Shown here: positions 1 to 9,535 of the stretch, piece by piece
How the letters are laid out: each line of letters begins with the position of its first letter
How positions within the stretch are numbered: the first letter of the stretch is position 1
Assembly: GCF_900107405.1 (NCBI RefSeq)
Contig: NZ_FNPV01000002.1
Span: 124,001 to 188,000 of the forward strand
Direction of reading: 5' to 3'
DNA from: Tindallia californiensis
GTDB taxonomy: Bacteria; Bacillota; Clostridia; Peptostreptococcales; Tindalliaceae
Length of the DNA stretch: 64,000 nt
The notes under the pieces: generated by a model
The model's database searches: none
What the model saw: only the letters and a program-made list of their open reading frames with translations
Told to the model about the DNA's origin: nothing
Position numbers and translations under genes: made by a program

Positions 1-434
1 ACAGACATAACATTATACACCGGAACGATAATCGCTACAGCTAACGGACCTTTAATGGCGATGTGTCCAAGGATGTTCTCCATTAAGGAAAACCCTATGT
101 ACAAGAAATTTCCTCTAAATGCCCCTTGAGCAAAAGCTCCTATTTGGTCCGGTTTCTTTATAACAGTGTTTCCTAAAATCCAGGATAAAATAGCTCCACC
201 AACCGTTACCACCGTTATAAATAAAATAAATCCTATATCAAAGTACTCTTGAAATGTCGCACCAGAAACATCGCAGAATAATTTAATCGGCAATGCCACA
301 TAAAAAACCATGTGATTTGCTTTTTTTACAAAGTCGCCATCTATTATTTCCTTTTGCCTCATAAGATAGCCAGAACACATGACCAAAAAAATAGGCAATG
401 CGGTGCCAAGACTAAAAAACATATTTTCTATCAT
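1..434 (-). CDS. AEC-family permease, N-terminal part
   Basis: The gene starts at ATG 434 behind AAGGAG and runs off the left edge, so only about 144 N-terminal residues are visible. They form at least four hydrophobic segments, including a first helix with IFLVMCSGYLM and the later runs GFILFITVVTVGGAILSWI and LAVAIIVPVYNVMS. The motif FRGNFLYIGFSL fits the auxin efflux carrier (AEC) family, whose bacterial members export or take up organic acids such as malate. The substrate cannot be told from sequence. It is transcribed leftward, away from nrdD, and the hairpin at 567-592 insulates it. The family call is fairly sure; the role is not. Confidence 0.75.
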   Translation of the reverse strand, partial: MIENMFFSLGTALPIFLVMCSGYLMRQKEIIDGDFVKKANHMVFYVALPIKLFCDVSGATFQEYFDIGFILFITVVTVGGAILSWILGNTVIKKPDQIGAFAQGAFRGNFLYIGFSLMENILGHIAIKGPLAVAIIVPVYNVMS

Positions 435-566
435 TGAGCTTCTCCTTGTGATGTGATATTAACTGACTAACGATTCATTCATGTACGATTATAACATATT
501 CTTCTCTGTTTTTGACCCTTCGTCACGCTACGACTATTCGTCCTGAGTTCATTTTATTAAAAAGCT

Positions 567-592
567 AACCTCCCTTTTATGCAAGGGAGGTT
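567..592 (-). terminator. Rho-independent terminator of nrdD
   Basis: An 8-bp perfect stem (AACCTCCC / GGGAGGTT) with a 10-nt loop lies just past the nrdD stop. Read on the minus strand it is followed by a T-rich stretch (AGCTTTTTAAT). The plus side also has a T run, so it may work in both directions. Confidence 0.8.
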
Positions 593-599
593 TTTTCTC

Positions 600-2744
600 T
601 TATCCAGCTATTTCTTCCTTGGAATCTTTTTTAGCCGTTACTAGGTGATCCTCTTTTAGGCTTTCTTCTGGAACAAATTCCAGTCTATCCTTAAATTCTT
701 CCCGTTTTCCTTTGTTCCATGATTGTACCGGTCGATGGAATCCAACTACCCTTGTCCAAACTTCTGTTTCTTCATTGCATTCAGGACAATTAAAATGTTC
801 TCCTTTGATATAACCATGCTGCTGGCATATGCTATAGGTAGGGGTAATTGTCATATAGGGCATGTGAGAATTTTCAAAGCTTCTTTTTAATAACAGCTTC
901 GTGGTTTCAATGTCCTGTACTTCTTCGCCAATAAACCCATGAAAGACAGTTCCTCCTGTATACTGTGTCTGTAAAGCTTCCTGAGATTTGATTGCTTCAA
1001 AAATATCTTTTGTGTGACCTACAGGAAGTTGTGTTGAATTAGTATAGTAAGGTTCTTCCTGACCCTGTGCAATGATTCTAGGGTAAAGCGCTTTATCTAT
1101 TCGAGCAAATCGGTAGGAAGTACCTTCTGCAGGAGATGCTTCCAGGTTCCATAGGCTTCCTGTTTCTTCTTGAAAAATCTGAATCACACGATTCATAAAT
1201 TCCATTATTTCCACCGCAAAGCCTTGTCCTTCTTCTGTGGTAATATCTTCTCCCAAAAGGTTTATACATGCTTCGTTCATTCCATTAAGTCCAACGGTAG
1301 AGAAGTGATTCTTAAAATACTCTCCTGTAGAATCTTTTACGCTTTGCAAGTAATATTGAGAGTAAGGATATAATCCTGCTTCCATATAATTTTCTAATAC
1401 AACACGTTTTTCTTCGCATATTTCTTTTGCAAGCTCCATCAATTTTCGAACCTGTTTCTTAAACTCTTCTACGTTTTTGGATGTATAACCTATCCTTGCC
1501 ATGTTTAAGGTTACCACATTAATAGATCCGGTCATTGGATTAGCACCAAACAATCCGCCGCCACGTTTTCTTAGTTCGCGATTATCAAGTCTCAATCGGC
1601 AACACATGCTTCGGATGTCTTCCGGTGCCATATCAGAATTCAGGAAGTTAGCAAAATAAGGTGTTCCAAATTTCCGCGTCATTTCCATAATAGAGTCGGC
1701 AACTTCTGACTCCCATGGAAAATCAGGAGTTATATTTATTGTAGGAATCGGAAAGCTAAAGGCTCGCTGAGCACCATCACCTTCCATCATTACTTCACAG
1801 AAAGCTTTGTTAAACAGATCCATTTCTTTCTGGAATTCACCGTATTTCTTGTCTACATTTTTTCCTCCTATGATGGCTGGCTGATTTTTTAATAGTGGGT
1901 GAGGAGCTATATCTAGTGTAATATTGGTAAATGGTGTTTGAAAACCAACTCTTGTCGGAATGTTTAAGTTAAAGACAAATCGTTGTAACGCTTTTTTTAC
2001 CTGACTTAATGTTAATCCATCATAATAAATAAAAGGCGCTAAATACGTATCGATGCTGGAAACAGCCTGCGCACCTGCCGATTCACCTTGTAATGTATAT
2101 AATAAATTAACCAGTTGTCCTAAAGCTGTCTCTAAATGCTTAGGAGGTCGTGACTCAACCTTCCCTTTTGCTCCTTTAAATCCTCTTCTCAGAAAATCTT
2201 CCATATCCCATCCGCAACAGTAAGGAGCCAATAACCCCAGATCATGAATATGTAAATCTCCTCTTATATGAGCATCTCGTAGCTCTTTTCGATAAATTTT
2301 ATTAAGCCAATATTTAGAACTGATCGATTCAACAATATGATTGTTTAACCCTTGTAACGAAAAACCCATATTTGCATTTTCATTGACACGCCAGTCATCC
2401 AGACTAACATATTCTTCTACCATTTCTTCTGCATCCATAAAAAGGTTTTTTACTTCTCTTAACTCTTCCCTTCTCTTGCGATACAGAATAAATGCTTTTG
2501 CTGTTTTTGCGTGTCCTTCTTCTATCAATACCTTTTCCACAAGATCTTGTATGTCTTCAACAGAAGGTATACTGGCCCTGCAGGTTTCATTAACAATATC
2601 GACGACTTTTTTTGCCAGCACACCAGCTCTTATCTCATCATCGCCGCCCACTGACTGAACAGCCTTAAATATGGCATCCTTTATTTTGGTCATTTGAAAA
2701 TCTACTATTTCACCGTTTCTCTTTTGTATTTTTGATATGGCCAA
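600..2744 (-). CDS. nrdD: Anaerobic (class III) ribonucleoside-triphosphate reductase
   Basis: This 714-residue enzyme reduces NTPs to dNTPs by glycyl-radical chemistry under strict anoxia. An ATP-cone allosteric domain fills about residues 1-95 (KIQKRNGEIVDF). The glycyl radical loop is near the C-terminus, RVVGFHRPVQ, with Gly at about 668. Just before it is the metal-binding knuckle, here CQQHG...CPEC, so one position of the usual four cysteines is His; that variant looks normal for clostridial enzymes. The start codon is TTG behind AAGGGGG. The activase gene nrdG, often adjacent, is not in the window. Length and motifs are complete, so it should be functional. A NrdR-like palindrome precedes it. 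Confidence 0.96.
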   Translation of the reverse strand: MAISKIQKRNGEIVDFQMTKIKDAIFKAVQSVGGDDEIRAGVLAKKVVDIVNETCRASIPSVEDIQDLVEKVLIEEGHAKTAKAFILYRKRREELREVKNLFMDAEEMVEEYVSLDDWRVNENANMGFSLQGLNNHIVESISSKYWLNKIYRKELRDAHIRGDLHIHDLGLLAPYCCGWDMEDFLRRGFKGAKGKVESRPPKHLETALGQLVNLLYTLQGESAGAQAVSSIDTYLAPFIYYDGLTLSQVKKALQRFVFNLNIPTRVGFQTPFTNITLDIAPHPLLKNQPAIIGGKNVDKKYGEFQKEMDLFNKAFCEVMMEGDGAQRAFSFPIPTINITPDFPWESEVADSIMEMTRKFGTPYFANFLNSDMAPEDIRSMCCRLRLDNRELRKRGGGLFGANPMTGSINVVTLNMARIGYTSKNVEEFKKQVRKLMELAKEICEEKRVVLENYMEAGLYPYSQYYLQSVKDSTGEYFKNHFSTVGLNGMNEACINLLGEDITTEEGQGFAVEIMEFMNRVIQIFQEETGSLWNLEASPAEGTSYRFARIDKALYPRIIAQGQEEPYYTNSTQLPVGHTKDIFEAIKSQEALQTQYTGGTVFHGFIGEEVQDIETTKLLLKRSFENSHMPYMTITPTYSICQQHGYIKGEHFNCPECNEETEVWTRVVGFHRPVQSWNKGKREEFKDRLEFVPEESLKEDHLVTAKKDSKEEIAG

Positions 2745-2785
2745 CCTTTAGCGCCCCCTTTATTTAGTATCGATCATTTACTTAA

Positions 2786-2801
2786 ATACAATATATAGTA
2801 T
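2786..2801. promoter_or_regulatory. NrdR-like box upstream of nrdD
   Basis: The 16-bp near-palindrome ATACAATATATAGTAT lies about 42 bp upstream of the nrdD start. It resembles the NrdR consensus (acaCwAtATaTwGtgt) used to repress ribonucleotide reductase genes when ATP/dATP is high. Usually two boxes occur at integral helical spacing; only one is obvious here, so the call is tentative. AT-rich -10-like bases overlap it. Confidence 0.45.
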
Positions 2802-2983
2802 AATTTAACGGAAATCCCTTGCATTTCAAAACCTTAAATTTCGTCAAATAACGAACTCTTAAAGTGTATTCTTCCTTTTTCACTCTTTATCATCTAATTA
2901 AAAAGGATTTCTTTTCTAGCCCCTTTTCTCGTATTGACAAATTTTTTAATGAATAGCACTCTCTGGTATTACTGCATGTGAAA

Positions 2984-3010
2984 GGCTTTGGTATTTTTGA
3001 AACCAAAGCC
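2984..3010 (-). terminator. Terminator of the ABC-F/murI/pgi cluster
   Basis: A 9-bp perfect stem (GGCTTTGGT / ACCAAAGCC) with a 9-nt loop sits about 30 bp past the ABC-F stop. On the minus strand it is followed by a short TTTC tail, weak but well placed. Confidence 0.65.
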
Positions 3011-3040
3011 CCATTTTGGTGGTCCAGATTGAAATCCATC

Positions 3041-4960
3041 TTATTCCTTATCCTTATTTATTTTTTCAATTTTTTCTGTTAGTTCTGCCCATCGCATCAG
3101 CTTTTCTTCCAAATAAGCTTCCAATTTTTCTTTTTCTTTCATACTATTTTGAAGCGCAGCAAAATCTGTCTGTTGGTCTTCCATCTGGTTTTCAACAACC
3201 TCTATTTGTTTTTCTATGTTTTGAATTTCCGGTTCGAGGGTTTCGTATTCCTTTTTTTCATTGAAGCTCAGTTTTAATCCTTTTCGTTTTTTATTGTCTC
3301 GTTCATTGGTTGTAAAGTCCTTGCTTTTCCTTTGGTCCTTGTCAGGCTTTGAGGATTTTTCGGATGATTGTCTTTCCATCCATTCACTGCAAGATCCTTG
3401 ATATTCTTGTACTGTCCCATCTCCTTCAAGAATAAACAGTCGGTCTACTAATCTGTCAAGCAGATATCGATCATGCGAAGATATGATCACAGTACCTTCA
3501 AAAGAAAGCAGGTATTCCTCTAACAACGTAAGCGTATATAAATCCAAATCATTTGTCGGCTCATCCAACAACAAAAAGTTAGGCTCTTCCATCAGTTGTC
3601 TCATTAAATAAAGCCTTCTTTTTTCGCCACCAGACAGTTTGCCTATTTCTGTCCATTGTCTTTCCTGACTAAACATAAATCGTTCCAATAGTTGTGAAGC
3701 AGAGATTTTTCGGTTTCCTTCAACCGTCATATATTCTCTACCTTCCCGTGCATACTCCAGCACACGCAATTCTGGGTTTAGATCCTTACTTTCTTGATCA
3801 AGATAAGCCGTTTTAATCGTTTTTCCCCACTTCATGGTCCCAGCTATGGGTTCAAGGTTGCCTGCCATTAATTGCAGTAACGTGCTTTTACCTGTGCCAT
3901 TCTTCCCTACAATGCCTACTATTTCCCCTGGTTTTAATAAGAAATTTACGTTTTGAAGAATTGGTTTTCCCTCTTCGTAAGAGAAAGATACTTCTTTCGC
4001 CTCTAATACTTGCTTTCCCATCCGCTTTTGCAGAAGTGGAATATCCAACTGCTTTTCACTGTCTTTGACCATTTTTTCTTCCAGATTTTCAAATCGGTCA
4101 ATTCTAGCTTTTTGCTTGGTGCTTCTTGCCCTAGCACCACGCCTAATCCACGCAAGTTCTTTTTTGAATATGGTTTTCATTCGTTGCTGTTCTTTTTTAT
4201 GATCATGAATGATTTCTTGCTTCTTTTCCAAATAATATTGATACGCACCAGAAAACAGTGTCCATTTTCCTTCTTCCAATTCACCGATCGAACTCGTCAC
4301 CCTATCCAAAAAGTATCGATCATGAGTGACAATAACCAGCGCTTGTTTTCTCTGGCATAGCCAATCTTCCAACCAGGAAATCATTGCCAGATCCAAATGA
4401 TTCGTCGGTTCATCTAACACTAAGAGTTCTGATGGCTGTATTAGAGAACGTGCTAAAGAAATCCGTCTTCTCTGTCCACCGGAAAGCTGTTGTACTTTCA
4501 TCTGATAATCAGATAAACCTAGTTTTGTTAAAATCGTTTTTGCTTGTGTTTCTAGTTTCCATAGGTTTTTATCTTCAATCTGCTGATGAAGTCGCTGCCA
4601 TTCTTCTGAGTACTGTACATTATTGGGAAAGTGTTGCAGTTGTTCCGTTACTCTATTGTACTCAGAAAGCAACTTCATTTCCGGATTTTCACTTTTCATC
4701 ACCGCTTCTAAAACCGTATGATCTATTTTTTCTTCTGTTTCCTGAGAAACCATTTCCACCCGGCAATTTGGATGAACACTTACATTTCCAGAATCTGGAA
4801 CTTTTTTTCCTGCTAAAATATTTAGCAACGTGGTTTTACCGGTACCGTTAGCTCCAATAATTCCCAATTTTGTCTCTGAACCAATATAGAGTGTTACATC
4901 TTTAAGTATGGGCTGTATCCCATACTGGTGTGTCACATCTTCAAGACTTACATAATTCAT
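3041..4960 (-). CDS. ABC-F family ATPase, Uup-like
   Basis: This 639-residue protein has two ABC ATPase domains and no membrane segments, as expected of ABC-F translation factors. Domain 1 has Walker A GANGTGKTT, signature LSGGQRRR and Walker B LLVLDEPTNHLD. Domain 2 has GKNGTGKST, LSGGEKRR and LLLDEPTNDLD. The roughly 100-residue charged C-terminal extension (EIQNIEKQIEVVENQ...) looks like the coiled coil of the Uup branch, which acts at ribosomes or on branched DNA. ABC-F proteins can also give antibiotic resistance, but nothing here points to that. Its start overlaps the 3' end of murI by 20 bp, so the two are translationally linked. Confidence 0.88.
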   Translation of the reverse strand: MNYVSLEDVTHQYGIQPILKDVTLYIGSETKLGIIGANGTGKTTLLNILAGKKVPDSGNVSVHPNCRVEMVSQETEEKIDHTVLEAVMKSENPEMKLLSEYNRVTEQLQHFPNNVQYSEEWQRLHQQIEDKNLWKLETQAKTILTKLGLSDYQMKVQQLSGGQRRRISLARSLIQPSELLVLDEPTNHLDLAMISWLEDWLCQRKQALVIVTHDRYFLDRVTSSIGELEEGKWTLFSGAYQYYLEKKQEIIHDHKKEQQRMKTIFKKELAWIRRGARARSTKQKARIDRFENLEEKMVKDSEKQLDIPLLQKRMGKQVLEAKEVSFSYEEGKPILQNVNFLLKPGEIVGIVGKNGTGKSTLLQLMAGNLEPIAGTMKWGKTIKTAYLDQESKDLNPELRVLEYAREGREYMTVEGNRKISASQLLERFMFSQERQWTEIGKLSGGEKRRLYLMRQLMEEPNFLLLDEPTNDLDLYTLTLLEEYLLSFEGTVIISSHDRYLLDRLVDRLFILEGDGTVQEYQGSCSEWMERQSSEKSSKPDKDQRKSKDFTTNERDNKKRKGLKLSFNEKKEYETLEPEIQNIEKQIEVVENQMEDQQTDFAALQNSMKEKEKLEAYLEEKLMRWAELTEKIEKINKDKE

Positions 4961-5792
4961 TGTTTTTCCTCAATTCTATTTCTAGTTGGTCGCTGGAAAC
5001 AATCCCATTTATTCTCAGTTGATTCTGCAGCAACTGCTTGCTTTTTTCAAGACGTTCATCATCTTGACTCGAGTCCATCAAAGATACTTTTCCCATAGAG
5101 TGAGCCTTTGTTATTGTTGTATTTTCCATGATCATTCGCATTGTTTGCTTCACCGTGCCCTCATTTCCATCGTGTATCCTTGTTCCTTCCGGCAAAGCAG
5201 CTTTCCATTGGTTTTTAATCAGTACGTAATGAGTGCACCCTAAAACAACACCGTCAACATTTAAGGGTTGTAACGGAGCTAACAATTCGTCAAGTTTTTT
5301 TGTTACTTCTTTAGATTCCGGTCCATACTCTTCGATGATTTCCACTAAACCGTGACATGGTAATGTGACAATATTATGTTGAAGGTCCATCTTTTTCACA
5401 AGTGCAGCGAATTTTCGCTCTTTCAGAGTTAACCCTGTAGCCGCCACCAGTATTTTACCTGAACTTGATTTCGTTATGGCTGGCTTTACTGCTGGTTCCA
5501 TCCCAATTATTGGAAATGAATATTTTGCACGCAAGGCAGTTGCCGCTGCACTAGTAGCCGTGTTGCAAGCAATAACAACAGCTTTTGCTGATTGTTTTTC
5601 TAATATCCGCATATGATTTAAGGCATGGTTTAATACCTCTTGGGACTCCAACTCTCCATAAGGCGCATTTATCGAATCACTGATATAAACAAAAGATTCT
5701 TTTGGCATTGCTTCAATTAAATTTGCTAAGACGCTTATTCCTCCATATCCGGAGTCAAAAACGCCTATTGGTCCCTGATTTACTTCTTCCAC
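4941..5792 (-). CDS. murI: Glutamate racemase
   Basis: The enzyme converts L-glutamate to D-glutamate for peptidoglycan. The two catalytic cysteines are seen in their family motifs: VVIACNTATSAA (about residue 77) and VLGCTHYVL (about residue 187). The N-terminus PIGVFDSGYGG supplies the catalytic Asp. Length 283 is slightly above the usual 265-275 because of a C-terminal tail. The start is GTG, with a purine-rich region 11 nt upstream. The gene overlaps pgi by 13 bp and the ABC-F gene by 20 bp, a tight cluster that suggests translational coupling. Confidence 0.95.
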   Translation of the reverse strand: MEEVNQGPIGVFDSGYGGISVLANLIEAMPKESFVYISDSINAPYGELESQEVLNHALNHMRILEKQSAKAVVIACNTATSAAATALRAKYSFPIIGMEPAVKPAITKSSSGKILVAATGLTLKERKFAALVKKMDLQHNIVTLPCHGLVEIIEEYGPESKEVTKKLDELLAPLQPLNVDGVVLGCTHYVLIKNQWKAALPEGTRIHDGNEGTVKQTMRMIMENTTITKAHSMGKVSLMDSSQDDERLEKSKQLLQNQLRINGIVSSDQLEIELRKNNELCKS

Positions 5793-7132
5793 TTTACTTC
5801 CAACTCCTGCCTTAATTGTTCCGTCCCTGGTTTTCCCAGTAATGAAAACATATTTCTTTTATAATCTTCCACACCAGGTTGATCAAAAGGATTAACCCCT
5901 AACATATATCCACTGATCGCACAGGACTTTTGAAAAAAGTACATTAAATAGCCTATCCAAAAAGCGCTTTTTTCCGGCACTGAAAGAATACCTACAGGCA
6001 CACCTCCATCGATATGTGCCATAATCGTTCCTTCAAGGGCTTTGTTGTTTATCATCCCTAATTCCTTGTTCTTCAAATATTCCAGCCCATCATTATTATC
6101 ACCTGTATCAGGAACTAAAACACTTTCCTTGCTTTCTTCCGTTTTGATGACCGTTTCAAAGACAATTCTTCTGCCATCTTGAACGTATTGACCCATCGAG
6201 TGTAGATCGGTTGTGTATTGCAAAGAAGTGGGGAAAATTCCTTTTTTTTCTTTTCCTTCGCTTTCCCCAAATAACTGTTTCCACCATTCGCATAAATAAT
6301 GATACTGTGAATCAAAGCTTGCTAGTATTTCGATGCTCTTACCCTGTTGGTATAAAAAAGATCTATACGCCGCATATCGATAAGCGGCGTTGGATTTAAG
6401 ACAAGGAGTTTCAAGACTTTTCTCTGCCTTTGCTGCACCACAAAGCAATTCGTCGATATCAATACCAGCAGCAGCAATCGGCAACGTTCCGACTGGTGTA
6501 AAAACAGAATATCTTCCTCCAACATCATCAGGAATAATAAAAGATTGATATCCTTTTTCATCAGCCAGGTTTTTTAAAGCACCTTTTCTAGCATCCGTCG
6601 TCACGTAAATTCGTTTCCGACTCTCTATATCACCATAACGTTCTTCCAATAACTGCCTAAAAATCCGAAAAGCAATTGCAGGTTCAGTGGTTGTTCCAGA
6701 TTTCGAGATAACATTTATTGAAAATTCTTTCCCTTTTAACCAATGCTTTAGATGATATAAATAGTCGGCATCCATCTGATGTCCAGCAAAAACTACTTGT
6801 AGTTCTTTTGCCCTTCCCTTTTGGGTTCCAAACAAACGACTTGGTTGCAGCAGTTCTAACACAGCCCTCGCACCTAAATAAGATCCTCCTATCCCGATTA
6901 CCACTAAAACATCTGACTGTTCTCTGATAGCTAGGGCAGCTTCTTTTATTCTCTCTATTTCTTCTTTGTTTATTTTTGATGGCAACTCCAACCAACCAAG
7001 GTATTCTTTTCCAGGGCCAGTTTTCTCATGAAGTAATTGATGGGCTAAATTTATGTGAGGTTGCAATTTTTGAATGGAATCATCGGTTATAAGGCTTGCT
7101 GATTGACTAATATCAAAATCAATGATTTTCAT
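5780..7132 (-). CDS. pgi: Glucose-6-phosphate isomerase
   Basis: It interconverts glucose-6-P and fructose-6-P in glycolysis and feeds the pfkA/pyk steps encoded at the other end of the window. The family motifs are clear: GIGGSYLGARAVLELL, VISKSGTTTEPA and the DDVGGRYSVFTPVG block. The longest frame opens at a TTG, but the ATG at 7132 (MKIIDFDIS) has AGGAGG at better spacing and gives 450 residues, the normal Gram-positive length. It overlaps murI by 13 bp. Confidence 0.96.
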   Translation of the reverse strand: MKIIDFDISQSASLITDDSIQKLQPHINLAHQLLHEKTGPGKEYLGWLELPSKINKEEIERIKEAALAIREQSDVLVVIGIGGSYLGARAVLELLQPSRLFGTQKGRAKELQVVFAGHQMDADYLYHLKHWLKGKEFSINVISKSGTTTEPAIAFRIFRQLLEERYGDIESRKRIYVTTDARKGALKNLADEKGYQSFIIPDDVGGRYSVFTPVGTLPIAAAGIDIDELLCGAAKAEKSLETPCLKSNAAYRYAAYRSFLYQQGKSIEILASFDSQYHYLCEWWKQLFGESEGKEKKGIFPTSLQYTTDLHSMGQYVQDGRRIVFETVIKTEESKESVLVPDTGDNNDGLEYLKNKELGMINNKALEGTIMAHIDGGVPVGILSVPEKSAFWIGYLMYFFQKSCAISGYMLGVNPFDQPGVEDYKRNMFSLLGKPGTEQLRQELEVKWKK

Positions 7133-7150
7133 TTCATACAAACCTCCTCA

Positions 7151-8038
7151 TTATCTCACTGTATTTTTTAACGTTCCAAGACCTTCTACCTTGCAAATAA
7201 CTTCGTCTCCTTTTTGCAAGTATTTGGGAGGATCAAAGGCCATCCCAACACCCGAGGGTGTTCCAGTGGCTATCATATCACCTGGCTCTAACGTAAACCC
7301 TTTTGAAAAATCGCTAATGACATATGGCAGATCAAAAATAAAGTTTTTTGTATTAGATTGTTGCCTTATCTCGTCATTAACATGACAGCTTAGATCCAGT
7401 TTCAGAGGATGATCCATCAGGTCTTTGTGTACAATCGCCGGACCCATAGCGGTAAACCCGTCTAGGCTTTTACCTCGTAACCATTGACTATGAGTGGCTT
7501 GCAGATCTCTGGCACTTAAATCGTTCATGATTGTATATCCAAAAATATACTGATAAGCGTCTTCAACCGAGATGTTTTTTCCTCTTTTGCCGATGATAGC
7601 CACTACTTCTACTTCATAATCAATCATTTTAGTCACTTCATCCTGAACCTTAATTTCTGCCTGTGTTCCAATTATTTCTGTTGCCATTTTTCCAAAATAA
7701 ATAGGTGCCTTGGGTGTTGTTTTTCCTTTTGCAAAGGAAGTTTTCAACTCATCTGCATGATCCTGATAGTTAAGACCAAGACAAATAATATTTCTAAAAG
7801 GCCTGGGAATCGGTGCCAGCTGTTTAAATTCTCTTAATGAATATGGTTTTTGATCTGGTATATTCAAATAATACCGAACTTTATTGACCATCTCTTCATC
7901 TTCTTGACGAATCAATTCCAGGACAGAAACAGGTGCCTTTTCTCCAAAAATTTGCTCGAACGTATAAAAATGCTCTCCGTCTTTTGTTAATACACCAGGC
8001 ACTTCCTTCACGTCCGCTTTTACCGTAATAAACTTCAT
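7151..8038 (-). CDS. Fumarylacetoacetate hydrolase-family protein
   Basis: This 295-residue protein belongs to the FAH superfamily, which cleaves or decarboxylates beta-diketo acids. ICLGLNYQDHADE, PIYFGKM, the metal-binding DYEVEVVAIIG and SARDLQ are the usual signature blocks in order; the conserved glycine-rich end TGTPSGVG is also present. Substrates in the family include fumarylacetoacetate, acylpyruvates and oxaloacetate, and sequence alone does not choose among them. AGGAGA lies before the ATG. It sits 18 bp upstream of pgi, so it may be the first gene of that run. Confidence 0.85.
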   Translation of the reverse strand: MKFITVKADVKEVPGVLTKDGEHFYTFEQIFGEKAPVSVLELIRQEDEEMVNKVRYYLNIPDQKPYSLREFKQLAPIPRPFRNIICLGLNYQDHADELKTSFAKGKTTPKAPIYFGKMATEIIGTQAEIKVQDEVTKMIDYEVEVVAIIGKRGKNISVEDAYQYIFGYTIMNDLSARDLQATHSQWLRGKSLDGFTAMGPAIVHKDLMDHPLKLDLSCHVNDEIRQQSNTKNFIFDLPYVISDFSKGFTLEPGDMIATGTPSGVGMAFDPPKYLQKGDEVICKVEGLGTLKNTVR

Positions 8039-8115
8039 CTACCATTCTCCTCCCTTCAAACATTGCTTTAAGCGACTTTCCAAGTTTTTTGTTAATTAAT
8101 TTTCATCCATTGACG

Positions 8116-9483
8116 CTAATAGAGTCCAAGAATAATTCCTGCTATATTAAAGTAGACCACCAGAGCCATGGCATCAACAATGGTTGTAATTAGCGGACCT
8201 GCCATAATGGCTGGGTCCAGCTTCATTCTTTTTGCAAGGATAGGCAGCATCCCACCAAACAATTTTGCCATAATGACCGTTAGTGCCAATGTTAAAGATA
8301 CGGTTATGGCAATTGCTAAAGAAGCATTGCTTATCAGCAGCATGCGGACAAAATTAACGCTTGCCAGCATGATTCCAACAAGGATACTGATACGAAACTC
8401 TTTCCACAACACTTTAAGGTAATCATCTAGCTCAATTTCTCCAAGGGCAATCCCCCGGATAATTAAAGTGGATGTCTGATTGCCTGCATTACCTGCTGTA
8501 TCCATTAACATCGGAATAGCCGCCGCCAGAATCACTACCGCGCTAAGAACGTCTTCAAATCTCCCAATAATATTCTCTGTAAAAGTAGCTGATATCATCA
8601 GAACCAACAGCCAGACAATCCTTCTTCTTGCAAGAAGAAAAATGCCTGTATTCATGTATTCTTCTTCACTAGGTAGCAATGCAGCCATTTTTTCAAAGTC
8701 TTCTGTATTTTCCTGTTCAATAACATCAACAATGTCATCGATGGTGATAATACCCACCAGTCTGTCTTCCCGATCTACTACAGGTAAAGACATTAGATCA
8801 TATTTCTTAAACAAATCAGCAACTTCTTCCTGATCGTCCAGCGTCGTTGTGCTAATAACATCTACATCCATTATTTCAGCTACCTTAAGGTGATCATCGG
8901 CTAAAATTAGTTTTCGTAAGGATATAATTCCTTCCAGCTTTCTTGTTTCATTTAAGACATAGCAAGTATAAATGGTTTCTTTGTCAATGCCGTTCATCCG
9001 AATATGTTGTAACGCTTCCGCCACCGTCATTTCTTTTTTTAAGGATACATATTCAATGGTCATAAGGCTTCCTGCCGAAAACTCAGGATAGTTTAAAAAC
9101 TGATTGATCAGCTTGCGTTCATCGTCTGTAACTCTCTTGAGAATACGTTTAACCACGTTTGCCGGCATTTCTTCTAAAAAGTCAATTTTATCGTCAAAAT
9201 TAAGTTCTTCTACAATATTTCTAAGTTGATTTTCATGAAGTGTATCCACAATATTCCTTTTTTGTGTAGGTGATAAGTATGAAAACACATCAGCGGCTAA
9301 GTCTTTTGGCAAGAGTCGAAAAATAATGGTTGTATTATTAGGATATTCTTCTGCAACTTCTTCTATCAATTCCGCTAAATCTGCTGCCTTCGCTTCAGTA
9401 AAAAGCTCCCTCAACTGGATGTATTTTTTTTCCTCCAGAAGTACTAAGACTTCGTCAAAAAAAAGCTTCATTTCTTCATTCAT
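8116..9483 (-). CDS. mgtE: Magnesium transporter MgtE
   Basis: This is a Mg2+ channel of the MgtE family. The N-terminal superhelical domain (residues 1-125) is followed by two CBS domains (about 130-250; CYVLNETRKLEGIISLRKL, LPVVDREDRLVGIITIDDI). The C-terminal membrane part has five helices and the family motif AAAIPMLMDTAGNAGNQ. The longest frame begins at a GTG, but the ATG at 9483 has AAGGTGG eight bases upstream and is preferred (455 residues). Its activity is likely gated by cytosolic Mg2+ through the CBS domains, as known for the family. Confidence 0.95.
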   Translation of the reverse strand: MNEEMKLFFDEVLVLLEEKKYIQLRELFTEAKAADLAELIEEVAEEYPNNTTIIFRLLPKDLAADVFSYLSPTQKRNIVDTLHENQLRNIVEELNFDDKIDFLEEMPANVVKRILKRVTDDERKLINQFLNYPEFSAGSLMTIEYVSLKKEMTVAEALQHIRMNGIDKETIYTCYVLNETRKLEGIISLRKLILADDHLKVAEIMDVDVISTTTLDDQEEVADLFKKYDLMSLPVVDREDRLVGIITIDDIVDVIEQENTEDFEKMAALLPSEEEYMNTGIFLLARRRIVWLLVLMISATFTENIIGRFEDVLSAVVILAAAIPMLMDTAGNAGNQTSTLIIRGIALGEIELDDYLKVLWKEFRISILVGIMLASVNFVRMLLISNASLAIAITVSLTLALTVIMAKLFGGMLPILAKRMKLDPAIMAGPLITTIVDAMALVVYFNIAGIILGLY

Positions 9484-9535
9484 ACTTGTCACCACCTTTA
9501 TTTACTTTTACAGACCCCAAATAAGCAGTCTCATC

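Noticed and set aside
2341..2658. Plus-strand open frames inside nrdD and similar ones inside other large genes
   Set aside because: They are antisense to well-supported genes, lack ribosome sites and have compositions expected of shadow frames.
600..2744. Missing metal cysteine in NrdD as damage
   Set aside because: The CQQH variant of the knuckle is, as far as I recall, normal in clostridial class III reductases, and the glycyl radical site is intact.
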